DNA from: Candidatus Zipacnadia bacterium
GTDB taxonomy: Bacteria; Armatimonadota; Zipacnadia; Zipacnadales; UBA11051
Assembly (NCBI GenBank): GCA_029821145.1
Contig: JALGTY010000010.1
Location: 1 to 38,160 of the forward strand
Direction: 5' to 3'
Length of the DNA stretch: 38,160 nucleotides
In this document: positions 1 through 8,629 of the stretch, one piece after another
Layout: each line of letters opens with the position of its first letter
Position numbering within the stretch: position 1 is the first letter of the stretch
The notes under the pieces: generated by a model
What the model was told of the DNA's origin: nothing
The model's database searches: none
What the model saw: the letters and a program-made list of their open reading frames with translations, nothing else
Position numbers and translations under genes: made by a program

Positions 1-70
1 AGGGAAGGGGGAATCAAAGATGAATAGGACTGGGAAGCTCGAAGTACGGGATGAATGAGAGGCATTCCCG

Positions 71-148
71 TTGTAGGGGCGCATGGCATGCGCACTGTTG
101 GTGCAGCTTGGTCAACGACTTGAGGGCGCACGCCGTGCGCCCCTACAT
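71..148. repeat. Dispersed palindromic repeat, TGTAGGGGCG family, copy 1
   Basis: Outer arms ttgtaggggcgc / gcgcccctaca. Each arm holds its own mini-palindrome: gcgcatg-g-catgcgc and gggcgcacg-c-cgtgcgccc. A related copy lies at 16717-16788. Confidence 0.8.
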
Positions 149-188
149 GTCGGAGATTCTATGAAGCGTCAAGAGCCTGGCCTGCTGA

Positions 189-272
189 GAAATTAGGGAC
201 AGTCACCTGTTCCAGAGGAATAGGAGTGGGACTTAGAGAAGTGGCAATGAATAGGTGACTGTCCCCAGTTTC
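189..272 (-). repeat. REP/MITE-like inverted-repeat element, copy 1
   Basis: Imperfect terminal arms gaaattagggacagtcacctgttc / gaataggtgactgtccccagtttc. Its core is the reverse complement of the core of the element at 4464-4550. Confidence 0.85.
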
Positions 273-279
273 CCAGATA

Positions 280-308
280 TTGATTGCAGGGCGGGGTTTG
301 TGTACAAT
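280..308 (+). promoter_or_regulatory. Putative sigma70-type promoter for the TPR gene
   Basis: TTGATT (280-285), 17-nt spacer, TACAAT (303-308), about 95 bp upstream of the ATG at 405. Confidence 0.45.
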
Positions 309-404
309 GTTTGTGGATTGGCGAAGTAATTGCAGGGGTACAATGAAATCAATAGGTCTGGTGTGGGGTCACGTATCTCATCTTCCTGTCAGGAGGAGAG
401 CAAC

Positions 405-3086
405 ATGCGACGCTGCCTGCTGGTTGTATTTGTGTTAGGAGCAATTACGGGCCTGTATGTCGTCAGTAACAGCCAGGAAGTAATAGACATCGGTAAGTCG
501 CTGCGGCCCGGGTTTTCGGAGATAGCACTGCTTCCAACCCGTCTGACGTACTACAACATGCACGAAGATGCCGCGATCGCCAGCTACACCTGCTGCAAAC
601 CGTGGCAGGAGGAGGAGATACGGCTGGCAGCAGCAGCCAACGCCGCGTACATGGAGAACTACTACGACACCGACTTTGCCGATGACACGCTGCTGCACAA
701 CGCCTATATCAATAGCGTGCGTCGTAACTTCCGGCATCAGGTGGGGAGCCTGGAGTGGCTTGTTGACGAGTACCCGGATAGCGAGTTAGCCGATGATGCA
801 CTATACGCTCTGGCGAGGTGTTATATCTTCGACAAGGACCACGAGGCGGCGATTGAGACGCTGGATGTCCTGGTGGACGAATGGCCTGATAGCGTGTGGG
901 CCGATGATGCGCTGATGTACCTGGCGCGGGAGCTGCGGGCGATTGATGAGCACGACGCCGCTCTGGATGTTCTGGACGAACTGGCCGAGAACTACCCTTC
1001 CAGCGACCATTGTCCGGGCGCGCTACATGCGCTGGCTGAGCGGGCGATGGAGGACGAAGACTACGAAGAAGCCATGCGGATCTCGGATCACATCCTCGAC
1101 TACTATAACTGCTCGGATTATGCAGATGACGCGCAGTTCCGGATCGCCGATGCCATGCGGCATCTGGGGGAGTGGGAGGAGGCCCTGGACGCGTACGTTG
1201 ACCTGATCGAGCGGCTGCCGGGCAGCCGGCTGAGCAACCGGGCGATGCGGGAGGCCAACTCGATAGCCCGGCAGGCGCGACGCGCCGGCTTCGATACCGA
1301 AGCGCTGTACGACACGGCGGAATTCAACCCGGGGCGCGAGGCGCAGGAGCTCTATGATCTGGCCCGACATTGGCAGAACTACCGCGAATACGCCCAGGCC
1401 ATTGACGCCTACTATGAATTTGTGGAGACGTACCCCGGCCACGACAACTTCGATGATGCGCTCTACAACATCGGCTTCTGCTACCAGCAAACCAATATGC
1501 TTTTCCAGGACATCAACAAGTCCAAGGGCCCGGAGGACATTTTCAAATTCGCCGAGGAATACCAGGACGCGACCGGAGCCTATGGGAGCTTGCCCACGGC
1601 GGGCGAACTGTCGGCGGTCAGAGACGCCACCTCCGCCTTCGCTGTGGTCGTCAACAACCTCGTCGGTAGCCCCATGCGGGATGACGCCCTCTACGAGATC
1701 GCCAAGTCGTTTGAAGATTCAGAGCGGATTGACGACATGGTGTTCACATACCAGGAATTGGTGATTCACTTCCCCGTGAGCGAGCACCACTTCGAGGCGC
1801 TGTACGAAGTCATGAAGTTCTACGCCAATGAGAAGAATTGGGAGGATGCGCAGGAGATGTACCCGGACCTGGCGGAGGCGTATCCGGTGATATTCCCGGC
1901 GTACCTAGCTAACAACCGCCTCGATTTCTATACCGTTATGGGTGCGTATTTCCGGCACGTGGATTTTGCATGGTTCGAGGCTCACCACCACCACATACCG
2001 TATCATTTCACCACGGCGGACCTGGAGTTTGACGCGGATTTCTATGAGGCGGCCCTGGCGCTGTCTGCCGGCGACTACGGTGACGCTATTAAGCTGCTGG
2101 GGAGGCTTGCCGGGATGCCGACAAATGACCTGTGCGTGCCGGCCAAATGGCTGCTGGCTCGGGCCAATGAGCTGGCCGGTAAGCGCAAGGCCGCTGCCGG
2201 CTGGTACAATAATATCATCAAACACCACGCTCGGAGTGGCCTGGCCGACGATGCCGAGCTGGCGCTTGATAATCTGCGAAAAGAAGACAGCGGGCTGAGT
2301 GGGTACCGGCAGCGGGTAGCCGACAAAGTGGGCTTCTCCATTGACAATTTCGACTGGTATCTTGGGGACCATGTCGTGGTGTTTGCCCCGTTTACCGTTT
2401 CGGCTAAGATGCGGCAATACAATATGCCGAATATCTGGGAAAACGCTCAGATGATCGTGTGCGACTGGGCCGGCGTGGAGGGGAGTGAGCGGGCGTTGAT
2501 ATACGTGGACCCGGCCAACAGACAGCAAGCAGGCGAGCCGATTCGGCTGCCGGCGTCGCAAATCAAGGACCCGCCGCGCTGGTCGCTGGGTCTGAAACAG
2601 GTGGCGACCGGTATGATCTGGGACGCCGCCGATGGCAAGATCAGCCGCAAGGACGCCTGGATTACCGATGGACTGGCTCGTTTCGTCGCCGCGAGTCTGC
2701 AGTATGACCTGGTCACCGAAACGCGCGATGCGATCGGCTCGGCCGCGGCGGTGAAGCTGCCGCAGGAAGAGGTGCTGAGAACCAGGGAGCGTGCGCTGGA
2801 CAGTCTGGCGGAGTATGTGCGCGCCAAGAGCGGGCCCAGCAAGCTCAACGCGAATGTCCTGTGCGGAATGTTGTTCCATTTGCTGGACGTTCAAGGCCAC
2901 AGCCAGTATCGCCTGATCGATCGCGAGCCCTACCGCGAGCTGTTCGCCAGCTTGCGCCGACAACCGGGCTCCGGCGTCGAGGCGCTGACCGGGGCGCTAA
3001 ATGACAGCTTTGACGGGGCTGTCAGCGAGCAGCTGAAGCAGTGGGGCCTGCCTGTGCAGGAACGGGTAGCGAAAGAAGTCAAGTGA
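405..3086 (+). CDS. Secreted or membrane-anchored TPR-repeat protein with a C-terminal domain vaguely resembling peptidase-MA/M60 gluzincins but lacking HExxH
   Basis: ATG at 405 preceded by AGGAGGAGAG (the ORF track start at 330 is probably too early). N-terminal hydrophobic segment MRRCLLVVFVLGAITGLYVV. Repeated YPDSxxADDALYxLAxxY motifs typical of BamD/YbgF-like TPRs. Confidence 0.85.
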   Translation: MRRCLLVVFVLGAITGLYVVSNSQEVIDIGKSLRPGFSEIALLPTRLTYYNMHEDAAIASYTCCKPWQEEEIRLAAAANAAYMENYYDTDFADDTLLHNAYINSVRRNFRHQVGSLEWLVDEYPDSELADDALYALARCYIFDKDHEAAIETLDVLVDEWPDSVWADDALMYLARELRAIDEHDAALDVLDELAENYPSSDHCPGALHALAERAMEDEDYEEAMRISDHILDYYNCSDYADDAQFRIADAMRHLGEWEEALDAYVDLIERLPGSRLSNRAMREANSIARQARRAGFDTEALYDTAEFNPGREAQELYDLARHWQNYREYAQAIDAYYEFVETYPGHDNFDDALYNIGFCYQQTNMLFQDINKSKGPEDIFKFAEEYQDATGAYGSLPTAGELSAVRDATSAFAVVVNNLVGSPMRDDALYEIAKSFEDSERIDDMVFTYQELVIHFPVSEHHFEALYEVMKFYANEKNWEDAQEMYPDLAEAYPVIFPAYLANNRLDFYTVMGAYFRHVDFAWFEAHHHHIPYHFTTADLEFDADFYEAALALSAGDYGDAIKLLGRLAGMPTNDLCVPAKWLLARANELAGKRKAAAGWYNNIIKHHARSGLADDAELALDNLRKEDSGLSGYRQRVADKVGFSIDNFDWYLGDHVVVFAPFTVSAKMRQYNMPNIWENAQMIVCDWAGVEGSERALIYVDPANRQQAGEPIRLPASQIKDPPRWSLGLKQVATGMIWDAADGKISRKDAWITDGLARFVAASLQYDLVTETRDAIGSAAAVKLPQEEVLRTRERALDSLAEYVRAKSGPSKLNANVLCGMLFHLLDVQGHSQYRLIDREPYRELFASLRRQPGSGVEALTGALNDSFDGAVSEQLKQWGLPVQERVAKEVK

Positions 3087-3187
3087 CGGTTGTAGAAATC
3101 GGAATAATCGCCGCTAACCGGGCGTCTTATAGATTGACGGAGCCGCTCGGTTTCGCATGTGCAATAGCCGCAAGGGACTGATGCTGA

Positions 3188-4348
3188 GTGGACGAGAAGA
3201 TGACGCGTCGCGAGTTTCTTGAGAAGTGTGCCAGCGCCGGCCTGGCGTTGGGCGTTGCGCCACTGTTCGGTAGCGTGCGAACCGTCGAGAATGTGCTCGG
3301 AAGTATGGTGGGGGCTACGGGCCTGTCCAATACCGAGGCGTGGTACTATGAGGCAGCGGGTGGCGGCAAGGTAAAGTGCACGCTGTGTCCTAACTACTGT
3401 GTTCTGCAAAAAGGGGAGAGGGGTGATTGCCGGGTACGGGAGAACGTCGGCGGCAAGCTTTACACCCGGGTCTATGGCTACACGGCGCGCGTCAGAGGCG
3501 ACGCGATGGAAAAGGGGCCATTTTTCCACTACCTGCCCGGCACCAGTTCGGTGGCCCTCGGCACGGTGGGCTGCAACCTGAGCTGCCTGTACTGCCAGAA
3601 CTGGCAGTTTGCTCAGATCAGGCCTGAGGACCTGAATCCGCCGGCGCAGTACCTGCCCCCGGCCAGCCTGGTGTCGCAGGCCAAGAAATATGGCCGGCCG
3701 ACCATCACCTTCACCTACAGCGAGCCCATCATCGCCATTGAATATGTGGTGGAGACCGCGCGACTGGCCCACCAGAACGGCCTCAAGGTTCTGGTCAAGA
3801 CCGGCGCTTACGTGAACCCCGAACCGATGAAGATCCTGTGCAAGGCCGTGGACGCGGTCAATATTGATTTCAAGGCCTACAGCAGCAGCTTTTATCAGAA
3901 TGTCTGCGGCGGGACGCTGAATCCGGTCCTCGACGCGATCAAGACCGCTCGCAAATACGCCCCCTGGCTGGAACTTACGTACATGGTAGTACCAGGCAAG
4001 AATGACAGCGTCAGCCAGTTCAGACAGGGCTGTCAGTGGATTAAGCAGAACATCGGCAGGGATGTGCCGCTGCACGTATCGCGTTTTTTCCCGGCCTACC
4101 GGCTCCGCAATCTGGAGGCCACACCGATTGACAAACTGCGGGAACTGCGCAAGGCCGCATACAACGAAGGGCTGCAGTACGTCTATTTGGGCAATCTGCA
4201 GGGCGACCCCGGCGAGTCGACGTATTGTCCGAAGTGCGGTATAAAGATGATCAAGCGCATTGGCTACCACGTTCAGTTGTTGGGCATAAACCCCAATACC
4301 GGCAAGTGTACCTGTTGTGGGATAAAGATCCCAGGTAAGTGGGCATAG
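3188..4348 (+). CDS. amrS: AmmeMemoRadiSam-system-type radical SAM protein (AmrS-like) with Tat-like leader
   Basis: MTRREFLEKCASAGLALGVAPLF leader; KCTLCPNYCVLQKGERGDCRVREN; radical SAM CNLSCLYCQNW; FTYSEPIIAIEYV. GTG start at 3188, with an alternative ATG at 3200. Confidence 0.88.
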   Translation: MDEKMTRREFLEKCASAGLALGVAPLFGSVRTVENVLGSMVGATGLSNTEAWYYEAAGGGKVKCTLCPNYCVLQKGERGDCRVRENVGGKLYTRVYGYTARVRGDAMEKGPFFHYLPGTSSVALGTVGCNLSCLYCQNWQFAQIRPEDLNPPAQYLPPASLVSQAKKYGRPTITFTYSEPIIAIEYVVETARLAHQNGLKVLVKTGAYVNPEPMKILCKAVDAVNIDFKAYSSSFYQNVCGGTLNPVLDAIKTARKYAPWLELTYMVVPGKNDSVSQFRQGCQWIKQNIGRDVPLHVSRFFPAYRLRNLEATPIDKLRELRKAAYNEGLQYVYLGNLQGDPGESTYCPKCGIKMIKRIGYHVQLLGINPNTGKCTCCGIKIPGKWA

Positions 4349-4377
4349 TTCTCCCACTTCGTTCGTAGCACGATCTC

Positions 4378-4410
4378 GGCCGCAGCCACGGAGGCTGTGG
4401 CCGTTGCGTT
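4378..4410 (+). terminator. Possible Rho-independent terminator after the amrS-like gene
   Basis: Stem ggccgcagcc / ggctgtggcc with a 5-nt loop, followed by gttgcgtttt. The T-tract is weak. Confidence 0.45.
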
Positions 4411-4438
4411 TTGCGGTGTGCCCTCAGCGAGGTACAAT
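4411..4438 (+). promoter_or_regulatory. Possible promoter for the GHL10-like gene
   Basis: TTGCGG (4411-4416), 16-nt spacer, TACAAT (4433-4438). The REP element lies between this promoter and the gene. Confidence 0.3.
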
Positions 4439-4463
4439 ATCCCGACGCGGCGAATATCTTATT

Positions 4464-4550
4464 GAAATTGGGGACAGTCACCTATTTCTTACGATTTCTG
4501 TAAGTTCCACTCCTACTCCTGTGGAGAAATAGGTGACTGTCCCCAATTTC
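4464..4550 (+). repeat. REP/MITE-like inverted-repeat element, copy 2 (87 bp)
   Basis: Perfect 26-bp arms gaaattggggacagtcacctatttct / agaaataggtgactgtccccaatttc around a 35-nt core. Copy 1 is at 189-272 in the opposite orientation. Confidence 0.9.
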
Positions 4551-4573
4551 AGCAGAATCCGGGAGGGATAGAT

Positions 4574-6451
4574 ATGCGGAAGATTCAGGTTCGTTGGGCT
4601 GCACTTGTTGGCGTCCTGTGCTGGCTGTTGGTGGCTGGCGTCCACCTGGCTGTGGCGGACAACGTTGGCGTTGCCGGCACGGAGGAAGACGTTGCGGCTT
4701 ACACGCAGGCTCTGACAAAGCTCGGGTTCGAAACGCAAGTGGTGTCCGCAGAATCGCTGGCAGATGTCGAACAGCTTGCGCCGCTGACGCATCTGGTGGT
4801 GGCCAACGCAGACGAATTGTCAGTAGCTCAGCAACATGCCATCCGTGATTATGTGGAGCAAGGCGGTTTGCTGGTCGGGACGGAGCTGACAAGCAAGAGT
4901 CTGCCCGTTGTCTTAGGCGTAGAGTATCGTGCGTCTCGGCAGTACTTGCGTGCGTTCTACGCGCCGAAGACGCGATCCAGACGAATACCTATTTCGCTCG
5001 GTTTCCCTCAGGGCGAGTGGATTGAGCCCAGGGTGAATCAGGACGCCTACGATTGTCGGGTGTGCATAGGCGTTCGGGCCATCAACGGAGTGGCGCTGGC
5101 ATGGGTTGATCTGTGGGAGCGGTATGCGTACAATTTCGATCTCAAGACAGCGCCTTACCCGACCTACAGTATTGGAACGTATGATTTCATCGTTGTGAAT
5201 CGCTACGGCGAGGGCGCTACAATATTTGTGGCCGCTCCACTGGCCAAAGTTTACCTGTCGCACGGTGAGCCGCACTACGCGGAGATTCTAGAAGCTGTGT
5301 TATCCCCCCAGACGAAGCAGAAGCTCTTGGGGGTAAACGACCACACCTTCAAGGCAGTGCGGAACTTCGTCGTCAAGCGTGAGGAGTTGGGCGCGGACAC
5401 GTGGAAACGGCTGCCGAAAGCGCATTTCGAGTGGAAGGCCATCCAACTCTCTTCCCACGTGGGAAGCGAAGAGGAGATAGAGGAGACAGTCACAAACATT
5501 CACCGGATGGGCTTCAACGTTATCCTTTTTACAGGGGCGATTCATGGGGGATATGTGGCCTGGGACAGCGACAAGTTCGAGAAAGATCCAGCTCTGAAAG
5601 ACATAGATGCACTGGCGGTGTTGGCCCAGAAGGCTCACGCCAGAGGCATCAAAGTTTACGCGGGAGGGGGGCTGTGGGCTGGGGCGCTCACTCTGGATGG
5701 CAAGGGAAACGCCACGGATGGCCCGGAATTCTTCCGACAGCATCCGGAATATGCCTGCGTAACCCCTGAGCAGCATAAGGCTGGACTGACCTGGCAACAG
5801 CTCGAAGGTCGCGTGTGGCTCTGCCCGGATCGGCCTGAGGTCAGGCGGTACTTCATAGACGCGTATGTCGAGGCAATCGAGAAGTACAACCTCGATGGCG
5901 CTTGGCTTGACATGATTCGCTATCCGACGGTGAATACAAGTTGCGAATGTGACTATTCCAGGCAACAGCGTGCCGTTTTCGCCAAAGAACACCCCGAGTA
6001 CAAGAGCGAAGAGGAGATTGTCTATCGCCACTGCGAGCACAGCATAGTGGGTTTCGTGGAGGAACTCCGGAAAGCCATCAAGGCCGTGAGTCCTGAGGCG
6101 GAATTGGCCGCATACACCTGGCCGTCTTATGCCAACAAGTACCCGTTGGACTGGCATACTCGCCGCTGTTCGCATCGACACGCGCCCCAGTGGACACTGG
6201 AAAGGCTAGTCAAGGGCGCGGCGTACCTGGTTTCACCCGGCTACGCCAAGAAATTCCACGAATACACGGAAGGTGCGCCCATGATTGACGTGGGGTGGAA
6301 GGATGCAGATGAAACGCGGAATGAGATTCGCCTGGTGGGGGCCAGCGGGGCGAAAGGGATTTTCATCTACATGTACCATTATTTCGCGATCTATCCCGAA
6401 GAGAAGATGCAGGCGACGGCGGAAGAGCTGGGCGGACAGTGGGAGCAATAG
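4574..6451 (+). CDS. Secreted glycoside-hydrolase-like (GHL10-type TIM barrel) protein with an N-terminal GATase/ThuA-like domain
   Basis: Signal peptide; HLVVANADELSVAQQHAIRDYVEQGGLLVGTE (GATase-like); IHRMGFNVILFTGAIHGGYVAW...ARGIKVYAGGG...YNLDGAWLDMIRYPT typical of GHL10. RBS gggagg upstream. Confidence 0.8.
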   Translation: MRKIQVRWAALVGVLCWLLVAGVHLAVADNVGVAGTEEDVAAYTQALTKLGFETQVVSAESLADVEQLAPLTHLVVANADELSVAQQHAIRDYVEQGGLLVGTELTSKSLPVVLGVEYRASRQYLRAFYAPKTRSRRIPISLGFPQGEWIEPRVNQDAYDCRVCIGVRAINGVALAWVDLWERYAYNFDLKTAPYPTYSIGTYDFIVVNRYGEGATIFVAAPLAKVYLSHGEPHYAEILEAVLSPQTKQKLLGVNDHTFKAVRNFVVKREELGADTWKRLPKAHFEWKAIQLSSHVGSEEEIEETVTNIHRMGFNVILFTGAIHGGYVAWDSDKFEKDPALKDIDALAVLAQKAHARGIKVYAGGGLWAGALTLDGKGNATDGPEFFRQHPEYACVTPEQHKAGLTWQQLEGRVWLCPDRPEVRRYFIDAYVEAIEKYNLDGAWLDMIRYPTVNTSCECDYSRQQRAVFAKEHPEYKSEEEIVYRHCEHSIVGFVEELRKAIKAVSPEAELAAYTWPSYANKYPLDWHTRRCSHRHAPQWTLERLVKGAAYLVSPGYAKKFHEYTEGAPMIDVGWKDADETRNEIRLVGASGAKGIFIYMYHYFAIYPEEKMQATAEELGGQWEQ

Positions 6452-6554
6452 GCCTAGAGGGTGGTGCTGGCGACGGTGCACTCAACGGGACCGGGCAAGT
6501 TGAAAGGCAACAGAGTCGGGCTGGAAGCTGAGAACGCAATTTATCGGATTCTCA

Positions 6555-6585
6555 CCTGAGCTTTGCAGATGTCACAAAGCTCAGG
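6555..6585. repeat. Palindromic intergenic repeat 'GAGCTTTG', copy 1 (between convergent genes)
   Basis: cctgagctttg - cagatgtca - caaagctcagg, perfect 11-bp stem, embedded in a longer block shared with 8588-8636 (attctcacc[ct]gag...ggccg..c.acgcg). Confidence 0.8.
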
Positions 6586-6626
6586 CCGACCCACGCGATG
6601 GTCATTTCCGGTAATCACGCGGGCTA

Positions 6627-8309
6627 TCAGACCGGGGTGGCGCGGGCGTAGGACCTCTCTGCCTTCGTCAATCGCACCTTGAGAGCCTGCTCGACCTTGG
6701 GTGAGGCTTCCGGAATCTCGATGGAATAGCCATTGACCGCCGCCACCAGACCCATTGCGGGTACTGAGATAACGTCATCAGGATAGATCGTGAGCACCTG
6801 CCCGACCTCATGAGGCAGGTGTTGTTTCCGGAACTGGCGGTCCGATCCGCCGCTAATCTCGTAGCGTTCAGGGTGGATGTTCTCAGTGCTGCGGACATAG
6901 AGCTTTGCTCCCGCCGCCTCTTCGAGTTGCTCGACATACTCGGCGTGCGGGCCGATCAACGTCAGCACCACCGCCGGGTCTGCCCATATCAGATAGGCCT
7001 CGTGGTCGTTGTCGGGTCTGGCAGCGCGGAGTTCATCCTGGATGCGCGTCGCCACGGTTTCAGCCGACAGAATACGTCCCCTGCCTTCACAGCACGGACA
7101 AGCGACCTGCATCTGGCGAGCCAGGCTGGGGCCGGTGCGCTTGCGGGTCATCTCCACCAGGCCAAGCCGTGTGATGTGCAGGATTCGTGTCTTCATGCGG
7201 TCATCACTGAATGCTTCACGGAGAACCTTGGAGACCCTGCGGCGATGGCGACTGTTGTCCATGTCAATGAAATCAATGACAATGATGCCGCCGATGTCAC
7301 GGAGGCGGAGTTGCTGAGCGATTTCATCAGCGGCCTCGAGGTTGGTACGTAGCACGGTGTCCTCAAGACTCTTGGCCGCGACAAACTTGCCAGTGTTGAC
7401 ATCTATTGTGGTCAGTGCTTCAGTCTGCTCGATAACGATGTGGCCACCATGAGGCAGCCATACCTTCGGGCGGAGCGCCCGCTCGATTTCCTGGTGGATA
7501 CCGTAGTGCACTGTAATCGGCTCATCGCCCCGGTAGAGTTCCACCTTGTTGCGCAAACGCGGAGCCACGTTGTCACAGAGGTTCAGTATTCTGTCATAGG
7601 CCACCTTATCGTTGACTACAAAAGAGTTGATGTCGGCGTCAAAGACGTCGCGGAACACGCCATAGACGAGGCTGGTATCCTCGTAGATCAACGCCGGGGC
7701 CTTGGTGTGCTTCTGCTTGTTCTGGATCGAGCGCCAGATCTTCATCAGAAACTTGATGTCATCCTCGAACTCGGTGAGGCTGGCGCCCTCGGTACGAGTG
7801 CGGACGATAACGCTGAAGCCTTTGGGCTTAACCTTTTGGGCCAGTTCGCGGAGGCGGTGCCGCTCCCGGTCATCCTCGATCTTCCTTGATACACCGGCTT
7901 TGTCCCTGCCGTCGGCCACGAGTACGAGGTAGCGGCTGGGGAGGGATATGCGCCGGGTGGCGCGCGCGCCCTTGAGCTCCATCGGGCCCTTGGTGACCTG
8001 TACCATGATCTCCTGGCCCTTCTTGACTACTTCGCCGATCGGGGGAAAAGAGCCCATCTTGTGACGCATCTGCCGGCGGGTAGGCTCTTCGGTGAGGGCG
8101 TCTGAGACGTGGAGAAAGACGTTTCTGTCTATGCCGACGTCAACAAAGGCAGCATCCAGGCCGCGGACAACATTCTCCACGCGTCCCATATAGACGTTGC
8201 CTACGACTTCCTGTTCTCTTTCGACCTTGTACTCGGCCAGCCGGCCATCTTCGACGATGGCCACCCGCGTCTCGCGCGGGTTGACATCTACAATAATATC
8301 CGTTTTCAT
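6627..8309 (-). CDS. rng: Ribonuclease G/E family protein
   Basis: MKTDIIVDVNPRETRVAIVEDGRLAEYKVE...VGNVYMGRVENVVRGLDAAFVDVG S1-like start; LTTIDVNTGKFV; IGGIIVIDFIDM; CPCCEGRGR zinc-link motif. Confidence 0.95.
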   Translation of the reverse strand: MKTDIIVDVNPRETRVAIVEDGRLAEYKVEREQEVVGNVYMGRVENVVRGLDAAFVDVGIDRNVFLHVSDALTEEPTRRQMRHKMGSFPPIGEVVKKGQEIMVQVTKGPMELKGARATRRISLPSRYLVLVADGRDKAGVSRKIEDDRERHRLRELAQKVKPKGFSVIVRTRTEGASLTEFEDDIKFLMKIWRSIQNKQKHTKAPALIYEDTSLVYGVFRDVFDADINSFVVNDKVAYDRILNLCDNVAPRLRNKVELYRGDEPITVHYGIHQEIERALRPKVWLPHGGHIVIEQTEALTTIDVNTGKFVAAKSLEDTVLRTNLEAADEIAQQLRLRDIGGIIVIDFIDMDNSRHRRRVSKVLREAFSDDRMKTRILHITRLGLVEMTRKRTGPSLARQMQVACPCCEGRGRILSAETVATRIQDELRAARPDNDHEAYLIWADPAVVLTLIGPHAEYVEQLEEAAGAKLYVRSTENIHPERYEISGGSDRQFRKQHLPHEVGQVLTIYPDDVISVPAMGLVAAVNGYSIEIPEASPKVEQALKVRLTKAERSYARATPV

Positions 8310-8490
8310 GTATCGCCAACCTCTTCGACCGCTGCCAACGATTCTGAAGCGACAGTCTGCCGGATCTCTCCCCAGACTGCCTGCACAAGTGGCAGCAAAA
8401 TGTGTTGTCTATGGTATTGGCCGTACTCTGCGCGCGCGGCGCTGGATACGGCATGAATTAACGGCATTCGCGGGCTGCCCCGCCGAACAA

Positions 8491-8550
8491 CAGCCCTCAC
8501 CCCCGGCCCCTCTCCCAATGGGAGAGGGGAGCAAGGCAACGGCAGCGGGC
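8491..8550. repeat. Intergenic palindrome CCTCTCCC-nnn-GGGAGAGG with flank gcaaggcaacggc, copy 1
   Basis: cagccctcaccc..cccctctcccaatgggagaggggagcaaggcaacggc. Nearly the same block occurs at 14257-14314. Confidence 0.8.
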
Positions 8551-8593
8551 TGCCTTGGACCCTTCGACAAGCTCAGGGCAGGCCGCATTCTCA

Positions 8594-8624
8594 CCCGAGC
8601 TTTGGAAACGGCCCAAAGCTCGGG
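8594..8624. repeat. Palindromic intergenic repeat 'GAGCTTTG', copy 2
   Basis: cccgagctttgg - aaacggc - ccaaagctcggg, perfect 12-bp stem. Related to 6555-6585 with a compensatory T:A to C:G pair. Confidence 0.8.
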
Positions 8625-8629
8625 CCGCG

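Noticed and set aside
1905-2963. 352-aa minus-strand ORF opposite the TPR gene
   Set aside because: Antisense shadow, no motif.
2930-4357. 475-aa minus-strand ORF opposite the amrS-like gene
   Set aside because: Shadow ORF: antisense to a well-recognised radical SAM protein, with low-complexity composition and no motif.
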